NCBI GenBank assembly: GCA_030549495.1
Contig: JAUIRK010000101.1
Location: 1-64,000, forward strand
Source: Nectonema munidae
Taxonomy: Eukaryota > Nematomorpha > Nectonematoida > Nectonematidae
Reading direction: 5' to 3'
Length of the DNA stretch: 64,000 nucleotides
Position 1 is the first letter of the stretch, and each line of letters opens with the position of its first letter. Below, one piece after another: positions 45,905 to 59,589 of the stretch. The translations under genes were made by a program, and so were the position numbers. A model generated the notes under the pieces. The model was not told the DNA's origin, did not search any database, and saw nothing but the letters and a program-made list of their open reading frames with translations.

Positions 45905-48240
45905 TGCAACAAAAATGAAAAAATATAACTCATATTTTTTATACCTTTTTGATCAGATGAAATTAAAGTATACGTATCGCCGACCGAACAGGTAAATAAG
46001 TAAAAAAAACTCCATTCCCATCAAAAATAAGATCAATAAATTGAAACAAATGTTCGATCCTTTTTGCCTTGGAAAATTGTAATATTTATTGCAAGGTCAA
46101 ACTTTACTTAATATTTTGTTAGAATTAAATAAAAGATTATTAAACATAAGCTTGTGAGTTATCTTTTATTTATATGAGTTATTTAGCATATAAATCAAAG
46201 ATTTATTTTTTCTTTTAGCACAGATATGCATTCGAATTTTATGGGAAACTCGTATCCCATTAGGCTTGAAAGGGTTAAACCAGTTTATAAACTTGAAGTA
46301 TTGACTTCAAGAAAAATCAATAATTTTAAATAAAAAGTTCATTAAAAGTAAACAAGCTTTATAAAACTAAACAGTACAGTTTGTTGTTAACATACACTTT
46401 CTAAAAAAAAACTTATCTAATTTACGACTGAAAGCTGTACTAATTTTGGCATATTTTAATGTCTTCATAACAAGTAAAAACTAAAAAAACTCTAAATATA
46501 TCTCAAAAACGAAACCAAAATTTAGTGACAGTTATGCCATATGTGTATGTTTACACACGGTTGCAGGACTTGGATACACATTTCGTACCAAATTTGGAGG
46601 TTTCATGTATTAATCGTTTGTACTTGAATATCTTAGAATATTTAAAAATAAATATTTTAATAAATTAAGCAGCATTGGTATTTTGGCTAAAAATCTTGGC
46701 TCTACCTATTAGTAGTTAAAACAAAAAGGTACCATAATGTGAGGGTATACTATAGATCTAAAGAAAGTTTACCGAGAACGATTTCAAAATATTTTTTTCA
46801 AAAATAGTTTTTCTGAATATTGTAAAGCGGTGTGAATAAATGCTTATCTAAAGTATTACAGAAGAAATATTAATTCACATCGTATAGATCTGAAATGATT
46901 AAACTATACAGTTAAATGATGAAAAATTAAAATGGCTGATCGCCTTACTGAAAATTTTAAAATCGGCTACTATGAAGTAAAAATACAGAAAATCTTAAAA
47001 GTTCATTCAATTTAAGTTTTCCATTATTTTTTAAGTTTAAACATATCCTTAATTATGAAAAATAAGTGATGTTCGAGTTAAAATGTATGATTAGAAAATT
47101 TTAACTGTTTGAAATTGTGACTACATTAAATTCTTATGTAAAAAGTAAATTTTTTGAAAAATATTCGAATAGAACTGTTCCTAAAAATAATTACCCATCT
47201 AGAGTTTTTCTCTCATTATCTATACATAGTGTATACACACTAAAGTGAAACTTCCATATTTTTCATTATTTTTCTTAATAAATTGAATTGAAAACCGTTG
47301 AGAAACCTGATCTACGATATAAAAATAATATCAATTTATAAATAAAAATTTAAAGAGCGTGAGGTTTTTTAGATAGTGAAAATGTATTTAGTATTAGAAT
47401 ATTTTTGTTCGTATATCATACTTTTTTTATTCATAAGAAAATGTCCTATGGAAAAATATCTCGCATTATTCATTAAAAATACGGCTTTTGTACAAAAAAT
47501 ATTAGCTCGAAGACACAAAAAAACATCTTAAACGAAATTAAAATGAAATATAAAATAAATTTTTAAAGCAAAAATTTATATTTACTTCAAAAAAATTTTA
47601 AAAAAATAGTGGAACCGATAAATGATAAAAATTTTAAAATTTAAAAAATTCCCACTAAAAATACTTTTTTTGTTAAAATTTTAACGAGAAAAAATTTACT
47701 TTTGAAATTATATGCTTTTCCAATTAGTTTCAAAACCTTTTATGGAAGTTGTAAGAATATGTTTATCACTAAATATATATACCTATTTTTTCTACTGAAA
47801 TATAGTTTTTTGATAGGTAAGTTTTATGTTTTAAATCTTACAATCAAGTTTTTTATTTGTTTTAGTATTTTGTTTTGTAGTTACTCTATTTAGGGGCAGT
47901 TTGCTAGAATTAAATAGAAAAGAATGGTGCTAAGACAAAGTTTTTCCTCTATTCAATTTTCTCGATCTCTGGACAAAACAATTACATGCTATATGTGCAA
48001 ATATGAATATGATTACGCTTCGGAATTTCTTACAGAAATTTTTTGATTTTTTATTTAAATAACTTATTCAAATATATTTGTAAGAAGTGTAGCTTTTACG
48101 ATCATATGTATTTGTATTTTAGAATTCAGAGTTTTTTTAATGAAAATATAGTTAAGTTTGCTACATTTGAGTATTTTTCTCCTATTCTTATTAATTTTAT
48201 CCAATGTAAGAAAATTTTTTGAGATTTAATAAGAAATTTA
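45905..48240. other. AT-rich stretch without recognised genes
   Basis: Upstream exons of the minus-strand coiled-coil gene could lie here, but none could be identified. Short frames (for example 47,702-47,893) are chance AT-rich ORFs. Confidence 0.4.
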
Positions 48241-48246
48241 AAGACA

Positions 48247-49231
48247 ATATATTCTCTATCTACAGTTATTGACACCCCAATTAGATTAGTTTATCCACTT
48301 TATAGAGCATTGGATGATATTCCATTCCTAATTTTAAACAAGATTATTTATCCTAAAAATTTTGATTTAAAAAAAACGAGCTGTAATGACCGAGTTAGCA
48401 TTCTTGTTACTTCTACATGTTATTCTGAAAGTCTAGTTGTACCCAACTATTTTGTTCTTTTAGACAAAAAGGAGCATTCATGCGCTTCACTTCTACCTAA
48501 ATCATCAACAGCTGAGCTTTTTTTTTAATTTAAACAATCAGTTTCTTCCTATTTTTGATTGGTCTAAGTTTGGTAAAAGTTTTTTTTATGATGATTGTGG
48601 TATTTGGGATAGTTCTTTCAGCTCTTGGTAATTTAAAAGATATAGGAAGAAAAGGAAATGAGTCGGAAATAGTTTCTAAAAGGTATTATTCAAAAAAAAA
48701 TTTAATAATGAGTATATGATAAGAATTTCCTATTTTTGAAACATAATGAATTGCTTAAGTTTATATTCGTCGAATATTTAGGAGTTTACCTGGGCGAGAC
48801 TTCTCCGTCGCAATTCTTTTCAAAATAAAAACTCATACGAAAGAGTACCGGAAAAAGTAAAAAATCATATAGTAAATTTTTTTGAAAAAGGGGAAAAATG
48901 TGCAAGAAAAATATTTGAGAATTGTATAATTTTAAGAAAATTTCTACCTCCAAATTCTAATTATGTGTCAAACTTAAAGTATCGTTTTTTTGGTAATAGT
49001 AATAATGGAAAGAATTTAGCAAATGAGATTAAGAAATTATTGAGATCTATGTATTTAGAAGGTAGTAATTTCATAAAAGTGGATGTAGAAACAAATAAAT
49101 TCCCTCCCTCGTTTATACTTTATATTAATAATAATCAGTTAATGCATTTTATTTCAACTGTCGAGAATGGATATATTATAGGCGTTGATAAGACTTATAA
49201 TTTGGGCCCTTTTTTTAAGAAAAAAACTTAA
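48247..49231 (+). mobile_element. Transposon-like coding relic with GVDKTYNLG motif
   Basis: Two plus-strand frames. The first (48,247-48,528) gives DTPIRLVYPLYRALDDIPFL and VPNYFVLLDKKEHSCASLLP. The second is open for about 150 codons (48,781-49,231) and gives ERVPEKVKNHIVNFFEKGEK, PPSFILYINNNQLMHFISTV and GYIIGVDKTYNLGPFF. The D-x-TYNLG block resembles the D-x-TFNLG block I recall from repetitive transposase-like proteins of hydra and corals, possibly MULE-type. There is no ATG at the head of the second frame and the sequence stops right after the motif, so it is a partial copy. Confidence 0.4.
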
Positions 49232-49369
49232 AAGAAAAAGTGTTAATACTAATCCAATTATCTAAGGGCCTTTTTTTCTTGATCAGAATTCAATTTATTA
49301 AACATATTTTTCCTTTTTTCTCATATTTCAATGAAATTGAATAACTCAGAAATTATTATATGATGTGAC

Positions 49370-51267
<1,898 letters not shown>

Positions 51268-51463
51268 TATTGTAAAAAATAAGTTTGTTACACAAAAAAA
51301 CAAAAGTTTTATATATATTTTTTCAACATTCTTTATAATTGTATATAAGCATAATAGTAAAAAAAATCAATAGCCAAAAATGGCCGTTATTAGATTTTTT
51401 CAATTAAATATGTGTATTTTCTGATAGTGTCAGTAAAAACATCATTTGAGGGAAAAGCTTAAT

Positions 51464-53584
51464 TTATACATCATAAAGGTTTAGGAAATGGTTTTTAATC
51501 CTTTTTTTGAATGAAGGTAAAAATAAGTCTAGGTTTTCAAAAAGAAGTTTATTATCGACAAAAAATTCATTTGATTTTTTTAAAATTGAAACTTTAGAAC
51601 CTTTTAGCCTGTAATCTATCCTTTTTGGTTCCATTGAATGTCTTGTAAAATATGCAGGTGTTGCATTGTAGTTTATTAATGACCCAAAAACATTGTTCAA
51701 AATACCATTAATGTTTTTGAAGAGAAAAACCGCAATTCTTTCTTTAAAAAAGTTCTCTAAATTCAACAAACTATTCTGATAAAATATTGTTTTAGTATGA
51801 TCTGTTCTGTTCAAATTGAATATGAAAAGCGCGTTTTTGAAGAATTTCAATACGTTTTTTCCCATGAGGAAACCAATTGACAATACTATAATTGATGTAG
51901 GAGATAAACAATTGTTTGTATATTAGAAGTTTAACATTCAAAGGAAAAATATTTTTAGTACTAAATAAAATACCAATGACTCGATTCAAATTGAGAGCAA
52001 GTCGGTCAATATGCTCATTAAACTTTAACCTATTGTTTGACATTAACCCAAGCACATTAATACATCTTACTTCATTTATTCCAGTATGTTTTAGAAAACT
52101 ATAGTTTTGTTCTTTTTCGAAATGATCATACATTGTGATTTCTGCTTGTTTAGGAGGAAGTTGTTAAGATTACACCATTCATAGTTCATGTTTAATTCTT
52201 CGTTTAAAGTATCTAAATCGAACTTTTGACCATTTTTGATTCTTGACAAAGGAAAGTATGCGCATATGTCATCCGCGAAAAGGAGAAAATTGAAAAAATT
52301 TGAAACATAAAAAATACTGTTCATTGCTATGTTGAAAAGAATGGGTCCTAAAATGGATTCTTGTGGGACACCATTTTGGAGAGATAATTTTGTTGACAAA
52401 ACATGATTTACCATAACTTTTTGGGATCTTTTTTTTAGATATGAAGTAAAGAGGAGAAGAGAATTATTACTCAAATTACAGTCGTATAGATTTTTGATAA
52501 TGGATGAGTGGCTTACTCTGTTGAAGGCTTTGGAAAGATCAAAAAAGAAAAGTACTGCATCATCTTTATTTTCAACAATTTCTACCATCCTTTGGATTAG
52601 GTAAGAGTGGAAAGCTTCAGTTGAGTAGTGCTCTGAATCCAAATTGATTATCATGAAAGTAGTTTAATGAATTCAAGTAAGTTTTCAATTGGCAGTGAAG
52701 AAACTGTTCAAATATTTTTGAGAGTGTAGGAATTATAGAAACCGGTCTATAGTTATCAACTGAGTTTTTATCATTTTTTTTATAAATTGGCACAACCTTT
52801 TGGAGCTTTAGAACACTAGGAAAAATAGAAGTTTTCAAAGAAAAATTTATGGCATAGCATAAAGCTGTGCAAATGTTGTACTTTAATTTTTTTATATGAT
52901 TAATTGATATGCCATATATATCTTTAGTCTCATTTTTTTTCATTTTATAAATAATAGATAATAATGATTCATTTGTACAAAGCTCGAACTCAATGGATTC
53001 TGTTCTATTGTCAAAAGAAGGCAAATATGGTTCTGAAGGAAAACTATTATGTGCTGAAGCAAAGTTTTTATTGAACTTCTCAGCTAAAATATCATCATTA
53101 ATATATTTGTCACCTTCTTTTATATGTATATATTTCTTATCATCACCTTTCAAACCCTATTGATGTTAGCCCAAGTTTTTTGTGTTGAACTGTAGTTTGA
53201 AAACTTATCTAGATAAAATTTATATTTTAAACGTCTTATCTTATACTTGATGCGGTTTCTTAAGAAAATATATTCATTTTTAATGCATAAATTACCGCTT
53301 TTTTTCCATTTCTGAAAAAGTTTGTCACGCAGTTTAATCATGTCCATAACCTCAGATGTTATCCAAGAATTGAACTTATATTTGTATTTATTTTTTCTAA
53401 TTTCAACAGAGGAAGTGCATCTTTTAATCATATTCGATATTTTGAGAGTTAACTGATCAAAAAGCTTGCTTGAATCATTTTCAGATAGCTTAATAAGTGA
53501 AACCCAGTTTACTTGTGCGGATAATGTAGTAAACATCTTATTATCGAACTTTTCAAAAAAATACTTCTTGTTTGCTTTTTCCAT
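51464..53584 (-). pseudogene. LINE A ORF2, reverse-transcriptase part, frameshifted
   Basis: Overlapping frames give the linker (53,150-53,584), KKNETKDIYGISINHIKK and VVPIYKKNDKNSVDNYRPVS (52,617-53,153), then STEAFHSYLIQ, FFDLSKAFNRVSHSSIIKNL, NGVPQESILGPILFNIAMNS and LLFADDICAYF with the catalytic Asp pair (52,091-52,654), then the thumb and C-terminus to 51,464. There are about five frame changes. The usual PQGS reads PQES. Confidence 0.85.
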
Positions 53585-54281
53585 AGTAAAATCGAAAGAT
53601 AGGAATATGATCGGAGAAAAACGTCATACAATTATAGGCCTCATAGCTAACAACGTCATTATTCAAGAAAAAATTATCAATCAAAGTATTATATTGATAG
53701 CGCGTGGGGAATGTAATTGTAGGGACAAGTGAGCTAGCAACAATTAAACTATAAAACTTATGGGTTAAAAAATTGTCAAGTTTTAATAGATCAAAGTTAA
53801 AGTCTCTACAAAAAATATTAAAGTTATTCCTATTTACACCAAAAATTAAATTTTCAAAAAAAGAGAAAAATCGATGCAACAGTTCCTTATTTGTAGACGG
53901 TAGTCTGTAAATGTTATGAATGGTGACTTTCTTGAAACCAGGTAACTCAAGAGTTATACCCTGATACTCAAATGAATTTTTGAAATATTGACTGTTTTCA
54001 ACTTTATAATTTACATTCTCTTTCACAAAAAACAAGAGACCACCATGCTTAGAACTATGTTTTGGAAAACTAAGTGTAATATAGTTGGGTAAATGAAAGC
54101 AAGTTTCAGTATCATCTAGCCATGTTTCTTGTAGACATATGACAGTTAAAGGTTTAAGCATACATAAGTATAAATTATTTAAAAAAATTTCGAGGTCATT
54201 AAATTTGCTAGTTAAAGACTGTGTGTTTAAAGACAGAATATTCAAATCGTATAAGCAATCTAGTTTTGAGTTTAAATACAC
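53553..54281 (-). CDS. LINE A ORF2, AP-type endonuclease domain
   Basis: Motifs in order: LNTQSLTSKFNDLEIFL; VICLQETWLDDTE (catalytic Glu); KHGGLLFFVKENV; NIYRLPSTN; FNIFCRDFNFDLL, where the usual GDFN has Arg in place of Gly (the Asp and Asn remain); TLIDNFFLN; and FSDHIPI with the catalytic Asp-His. This nuclease nicks target DNA for target-primed reverse transcription. The frame shifts at about 53,555 into the next segment. Confidence 0.85.
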   Translation of the reverse strand: MYLNSKLDCLYDLNILSLNTQSLTSKFNDLEIFLNNLYLCMLKPLTVICLQETWLDDTETCFHLPNYITLSFPKHSSKHGGLLFFVKENVNYKVENSQYFKNSFEYQGITLELPGFKKVTIHNIYRLPSTNKELLHRFFSFFENLIFGVNRNNFNIFCRDFNFDLLKLDNFLTHKFYSLIVASSLVPTITFPTRYQYNTLIDNFFLNNDVVSYEAYNCMTFFSDHIPIFRFYYGKSKQEVFF

Positions 54282-54353
54282 CCTCTGTGAACTTTTTAGT
54301 TTACTAACAGAATCAAAAAAAAGTCACTATAGATACTAAAATTTTTACCGTCG

Positions 54354-55523
54354 TCAGTCATTACATTCTGTGATTCTTTTAACATAATCCAATTCCTTCA
54401 TAACATAAGGACAACTCATTGCAGAATGGTTCAAAGAGTCTTTGCCATTTTTATCACACGTAGCGCATTTACATCTTGACGTATCATATTTATTAGGACA
54501 TACTAGAGATTTGTGTTCTAATGAACAAAACTTACAGACGCATTTCCTTTCCCATTTAGAGGAAGTATGTCCAAAGAAAAGGCAGTTGCCACATTGAATA
54601 TGCGAAAAAAAAGTCTGCATTTCAATACTTGCATCATAAAGAAAAATCATTTTTTTTAATGTAAGAAAATATTTCAGCTGAAACTTTCAAAACTATAATT
54701 TTTAAATCGCTGTTCAAATCTTTTGAGAAAAGAAACTTGAACGTTTTGTCTTGTTCTACAAATTCTTTGATCTTTTCATTTTTGTCTTGAATCAAATTTA
54801 TTATGGATTCATTCAAAATATCTTTGGAAATAACAAAAGAAATTTTTGGTAACAAGACTTTTGTTTTCACTGCTTTCAAATCTTTTTTCCTTAGAAAGCA
54901 AGCTTTCTGCTTTAACCAAATTTTCGTTGTTAGGAAAGCGAAGTCTGATGGTTTTTTTAAGAGGTTTATTGGACAACACTTTAACATTGCCAAGAAGTGT
55001 AGCAGTTTTTTGCGTAACTTGTTCTAAATTTAATTGATCTGATTTGATGTATAGAGTATTTATATTATTCCTTTTGGGAATTTTTGCCACTTCAGCCTAA
55101 GTTTGAGTAGAACTTCGTGAATCGGAAACTTTTTTAGGATTAATATCCAAGCTATTTTTCAGTAATTGAATTACTTTATTCTGCTCCCCAATTTTCTCTT
55201 TTAGATTTAAAGTTACATTATTCTGTTTTCAATTTGTTTTTGGATCACTTTATTTTGTTCTTCAACTTTGTCTTTCAGGGCAGTAAAAATTATCATCATA
55301 CTTATAGGAGAAGGATTATCAGCATCACGACATGTTTGACAATGCCATTAATCCCTTGTTTGTTATACTTATCTAATACTTTAAATAAGGAGTTATTAAA
55401 ATTTTGACATGTAAAACAAACCCATCTCCAGCAGGAATCGCATTTAACTAACTCTTCGGAGGATTTTAAGCAATCTTCGCATTTCCATGAAGTGTCACTT
55501 TCCATAAGAAAAATGAAACACAA
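54354..55523 (-). pseudogene. LINE A ORF1 (PHD-like and zinc-knuckle type), frameshifted
   Basis: The N-terminal segment (55,302-55,523) has WKCEDCLKSSEELVKCDSCW and RWVCFTC, a PHD-like finger as in CR1-type ORF1. The middle segments (54,634-55,090) are Lys-rich. The C-terminal segment (54,354-54,650) has Cys clusters CGNCLFFGHTSSKW, CVCKFCSLEHKSLVC and CKCATCDKNGK, typical RNA-binding knuckles. The frames are joined only through several shifts. Confidence 0.75.
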
Positions 55524-55639
55524 GGTAGCAATTGGAATGAAAGAGAATATTATAGATCTCGAATTTCAATTTAATAGAAAATAAATAATTGACAAACAGA
55601 AAAAAAATTTTACTATTCAACAATTAGTTTTATCCACCA

Positions 55640-55890
55640 TTTTAGAAATTAGAACATCCAGAGAAGAAAATATAATTGAAATTTTACATGTGTGGTAGAA
55701 ACAAGGATTTGTACAGTAAAATTTTAATATTCATAGGAAATTTATTTTTACAAACTCTGAGCGAGGAAATTATGCCAGATAGTTTATTAGCAACAAATTT
55801 AATATGGGGTTTTCAACATAATTTTGCCTGTAAACCAGCATAAGTGGCTTATGTACGGTGCCGCATCAAACCAACTTACAAACTAAACCT
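55640..55890. repeat. Unidentified insert between LINE A and LINE B, with short repeat
   Basis: About 250 bp that continue neither LINE. The last part resembles 1,470-1,545 (GCATCAAACCAACTTACAAA). It may be the flank of another small element. Confidence 0.4.
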
Positions 55891-57110
55891 AACTTAATTT
55901 ATTATTTACAATCAAGCCCAATAAATTAAATTCTGATTGATAGTTAAAACCAAAAGCAGGCAACATTTTGGAAATTTATTATTGAAACAAAGAGATTTTG
56001 ATTTATCAAAGTTTATCTTCAAGGAATTGAATTCAAACCAATCCAACAAGAGATTAAAATCTGAAGAAAAGAAGGATTAATTAAAAGGAATGAGAACTGT
56101 TAAATCATTAGCTATTAAGAATCCATATGAAAAGTTAGACAAGTAAACATCGTTTATAAAAATTGAGAATAATATAAGACCCAGAATAGACCCTTGAGGT
56201 AACCCGCATAAAATAGAAGAAGGATTAGAAAAGATATTTTTTATAGACACACATTGGGATCTATTTTTCAAATAAGATGAAATTAATTGAATTGATTTTA
56301 TATCAAACCCATAAGAACGAAGTTTAGTTAAAAGCTTATCAGTCAAAGGCTCTAGATTAATCAATGAATATTGGAAAAACAGTTTGATTTTAGTCAAGAT
56401 AACTATATACACTATTGATGAAAACACTATGCAAAAGTTGAGTAGAATATTTTGCTCTGAAGCCGAACTGATTTACGAAAAAAAGAAAATGTATTTTCAT
56501 GTATTCATTGATTTCCTTATGTAAAACTTTTTTAAATATCTTAGATAAGACGGGAATGATACAAATAGGTCTATAGTTAGAGATTTCATGCTTACTACCT
56601 TTTTTATAAACAAAAATAACCCTAGACTTTTTGAAAACATCAGGAAAAATACAATGTTCGATACAAGAATTATATTCAATTAACCAAATATTTACAATAA
56701 ATGGAAAGATCAATTTAATATGATCGGATGAAATTCCATAGACACTATACTTGATTTTCAAGTACCTAAAAATAAAAACTAGATCTTCTAAAGTAATTTT
56801 CTCAAATAAAAAGTTTTGTGATTGTTTAAAACAAGGTACTTTGTAAAATTCTCATCCACGTTTGAACAAGTTAAGGTGGAAGAAAAATAAGAGTAAAACA
56901 GATTAGACAATTTAGGGTCATCAGTAATTTGAAAACCATTATGTTTTATTGAAAAAGAGTGATAAGTTTCTTGTTTCAAAAAAGAATTTAGTTTTTTCCA
57001 ATGGTCTTTATAGTTTTGCTAGATTTAAAGTTTGAGGTATAATAATGGTTTTTTAGAATATTAATAGCTTCATTTTTTTCTATAAAACAAAACACGCCAA
57101 ATGTACTATT
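55880..57110 (-). mobile_element. LINE B, 5'-truncated reverse-transcriptase part
   Basis: Minus-strand frames give NEAINILKNHYYTSNFKS (about 57,000-57,080), SIKHNGFQITDDPKLSNLFY, VYGISSDHIKLIFPF, RVIFVYKKGSKHEISNYRPI, FGFRAKYSTQLLHSVF, SYLKNRSQCVSIKN, CGLPQGSILGLILFSIFIND, and then LLLDWFEFNSLKINFDKSKS and LGLIVNNKLS near 55,880. The catalytic pair is altered: FLIANDLTVLI where FADD is expected. It has several frame breaks and is an older copy than LINE A. Confidence 0.8.
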
Positions 57111-57843
57111 ACTGAATATTTTTAATATGATTTTTTTATTCTTATTTTTAAATCAATAGATTTCGATAAATATATTCTTTTAAAATATGACTTTTTCTCC
57201 AAAAATATTTTTAATTTTTTTTCACTTAAGTAAAAAAAATGGCCGTCTGTGGATTTTTTTTCTAATTTGATTTTTTTTAATTTTAACCCTGCTTTGTTTT
57301 TTGTTAAATTTCTATTTTCAGGTAAAATATACTTATTTAACTTGAACTTTTTGAACTAAATGAATATTTGTAAACGGCATACATTTTTTAAAAATAATTA
57401 AGACAGTCTAAATTCAAGTTTTTTATATATCTATTTTTTAAGAATAAAACAAAATTTTTGAATATGCTCTTAATTTCTTAATCTCATGAATTTTCAAAAA
57501 AGGTTCTTCGATCTTAGAGTGCGAAAAATACATTTCTGGTAAAAATAAAGTTTTCAAGGAAGGATCATAGTGATTCAAGAGCTAAATTAGATTGCTAGGT
57601 AGAATTTAGAAAAATAATGTAGAAATTAGTGGATAAGATAATGGATGTTCTATTCAAAGCTGTCTTTGCAATTAGTAACACAGATCTTGATAAACTTGGG
57701 AGCTTTGATTTATAATGACAAATAAAAGGTACTAAAAATTTAGAGAAGTTCTTGGTTTTATTAGATCACAGTTAGCAATCCTTTTTACTCTAACATTTTA
57801 AAATCTCAAAGATTTTACCAGTGGATTAATTTATTTTTTCTGA

Positions 57844-57990
57844 GGGCGTGAGTAAGGTTGGTTAGATAATGGGTTTTGATAACTCAAGGTTTTGGGTTCG
57901 AACCCACATCAAGCCTACTTTTCTCATAGTTCGATACAAGCGGTGCAATTATGCTTTCTCGATGAAAACACCTCATGGTACCCTTACCTT
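57844..57990 (+). mobile_element. SINE family S1, reference copy
   Basis: tRNA-derived SINE: GGCGTGAGTAAGGTTGGTTA (A box), GGTTTTGGGTTCGAACCC (perfect B box), then the body CAAGCCTACTTTTCTCATAG, TTCGATACAAGCGG and CTCGATGAAAACACC. Related copies lie at 35,785 (-), 15,511 (-), 13,400 (+) and possibly 41,105 (+). These boxes are the internal promoter for RNA polymerase III. Confidence 0.85.
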
Positions 57991-58042
57991 TATTTGTTAT
58001 TTATAAAATTATGAGATATCACCCATCTATATAAGGTTAGTG

Positions 58043-59343
58043 CAGGGGCGCATATCCTCAAAATTATTGGGGGGGGGGGGGCGAAATTTTTTTTTGCAAT
58101 TTTGAAAATTAGTGGTCTGGAAATACCACGGGAGACCAAATATTCAAGCAATCCTTTAAAATTGAGTGTATTCAGCGCATACCTAAAGTCGTAAATTTAT
58201 AAAACTACTTTATATTTTTTTTTACAAAATTGGTGAATTTAAATATTATACTTCCAGCGAAAATATTTTAATTAAATTTGCATATCGAATATAGTGCGCA
58301 GAAAAAATGCCCCAATTAAAAAGTAGGAAAAAATGCGCCAATTTAAAATTAGGAAAAAATGCCCCAACACAAAAAATTATTAATTAAAATTTTTTAAAAA
58401 GATATGTCAAATAAAGATTTTTTCTAAAAAAAACAAAGTCAACTTTTCATCTAAAACATTTAAAATTTAATTAAAGTAAACTAAAAAACTCAGCATACGA
58501 CAATTTTTTTATAAAACAGCAAATATTTTTGGACTTTGTGTGTATCAGAACACTTTCTAAATATAATTTGTATTTTAACTGATTTTAAGAACACATTCCC
58601 ACAAATCTGTACCTTTGCTATTGTTTTCAAGAACTTTATAAAGAAAAAACCCTATAGATTAAGAAATTTTAGAAATTTAGCCTTTTAAAACGGTACCAAA
58701 TAAAAACATTTATATAATTTAAAAAAATCATGAAAATCAAAAATTAGTGGTGATTTTTTTCTACTTTTTAATTGGGGCATTTTTACCTACAACCATCGAA
58801 TATACACTAGTTTAAAAAAATCCAAAAATGTTAGGGGGTGGAATAGGCTTTTCATTTGAAAAATGAGGGGGTGGAATAGGCTTTTCATTTGAAAAATGAA
58901 GTAGTCTACCAGGCACATTACAGGAATTGATGAAAGTATATTTGATTCATAGAGAAAGCAAATAACTGAAGGTTGGGTAGTTTTATATGAGTGAATGTAG
59001 TCTAAAGGCAAAGAGTCTACTAGACACCCTGCGATGTTTATATGAAAAAATGTGATTGATTCAGGGGCAAGGGTATACAACGAAGTTATAATTGTGCAAA
59101 CAAAAATAAAACAAAAAAATTAGATCGCATTATTTCATTTTACTCAGCATCATTCAAAAATAGTTTAAAAGCTAAATTGATACAAGCTACAAAAAGTAAA
59201 ATAACTGTTAACATTTTGCAATAATTTGCCTTTTATAATAACTTTTAAGGAAAAAAAGTCTATCAGAAAAAGTTATAGAGCTTCAACAAAAACTAAAAAA
59301 TTTTAGAGCATAACTTAAGTTTTTTGAAAACTAATTTGATGTA
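58043..59343 (-). repeat. Repeat A, copy 3, interrupted by a MITE
   Basis: Reverse-strand copy of 41-1,071, starting at CAGGGGCGCATATCCTC. It is interrupted at 58,294-58,794 by the MITE. Near 58,830-58,900 a unit of about 35 bp with GGGGGTGGAATAGGCTTTTC is duplicated in tandem. The half beyond 58,795 mirrors 61,901-62,409. Confidence 0.8.
58294..58794. mobile_element. MITE with GCCCCAATTAAAAAGTAG ends and a 10-bp target duplication
   Basis: A 501-bp non-coding element. The left end GAAAAAATGCCCC then AATTAAAAAGTAGG mirrors the right end CTACTTTTTAATTGGGGCAT TTTTACC. Exact ATCGAATATA lies on both sides (58,284-58,293 and 58,795-58,804). A further internal ATGCGCC/ATGCCCC repeat follows the left end. 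A duplication of 9-10 bp suggests a MULE-type origin, but no transposase is linked. A second copy is at 62,410-62,896. Confidence 0.8.
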
Positions 59344-59383
59344 TCCCCTACAGCCTCTCTATCTCATTCAGCTCTTTTCTCTC

Positions 59384-59581
59384 TAGTGTCGTAGCTAGGC
59401 TGGGGCATGAGGGGCCGTGCCCACACTCCTATTTACCGCATGGTGCCTCCATGCATCTTATGCGATATCAGTTTTTGAAAATTTCTCCAATGAAAGGATC
59501 AAGAAAGTAAATAATGTTTCGCAAGTTTTTTGTTTTTAAATTGTGCCCCTTCTATCAACTTTTTTTTTGGCTACACCACTG
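59384..59581. mobile_element. hAT MITE (TAGTGTCGTAGC...GGCTACACCACTG)
   Basis: The left end TAGTGTCGTAGCTAGGCTGG and the right end TTGGCTACACCACTG are imperfect inverted repeats of the common CAGTGGCGTAGCC hAT type. The flanks TTTCTCTC and CTTCTGTC agree at 6 of 8 bases. About 198 bp, non-coding. Confidence 0.65.
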
Positions 59582-59589
59582 CTTCTGTC

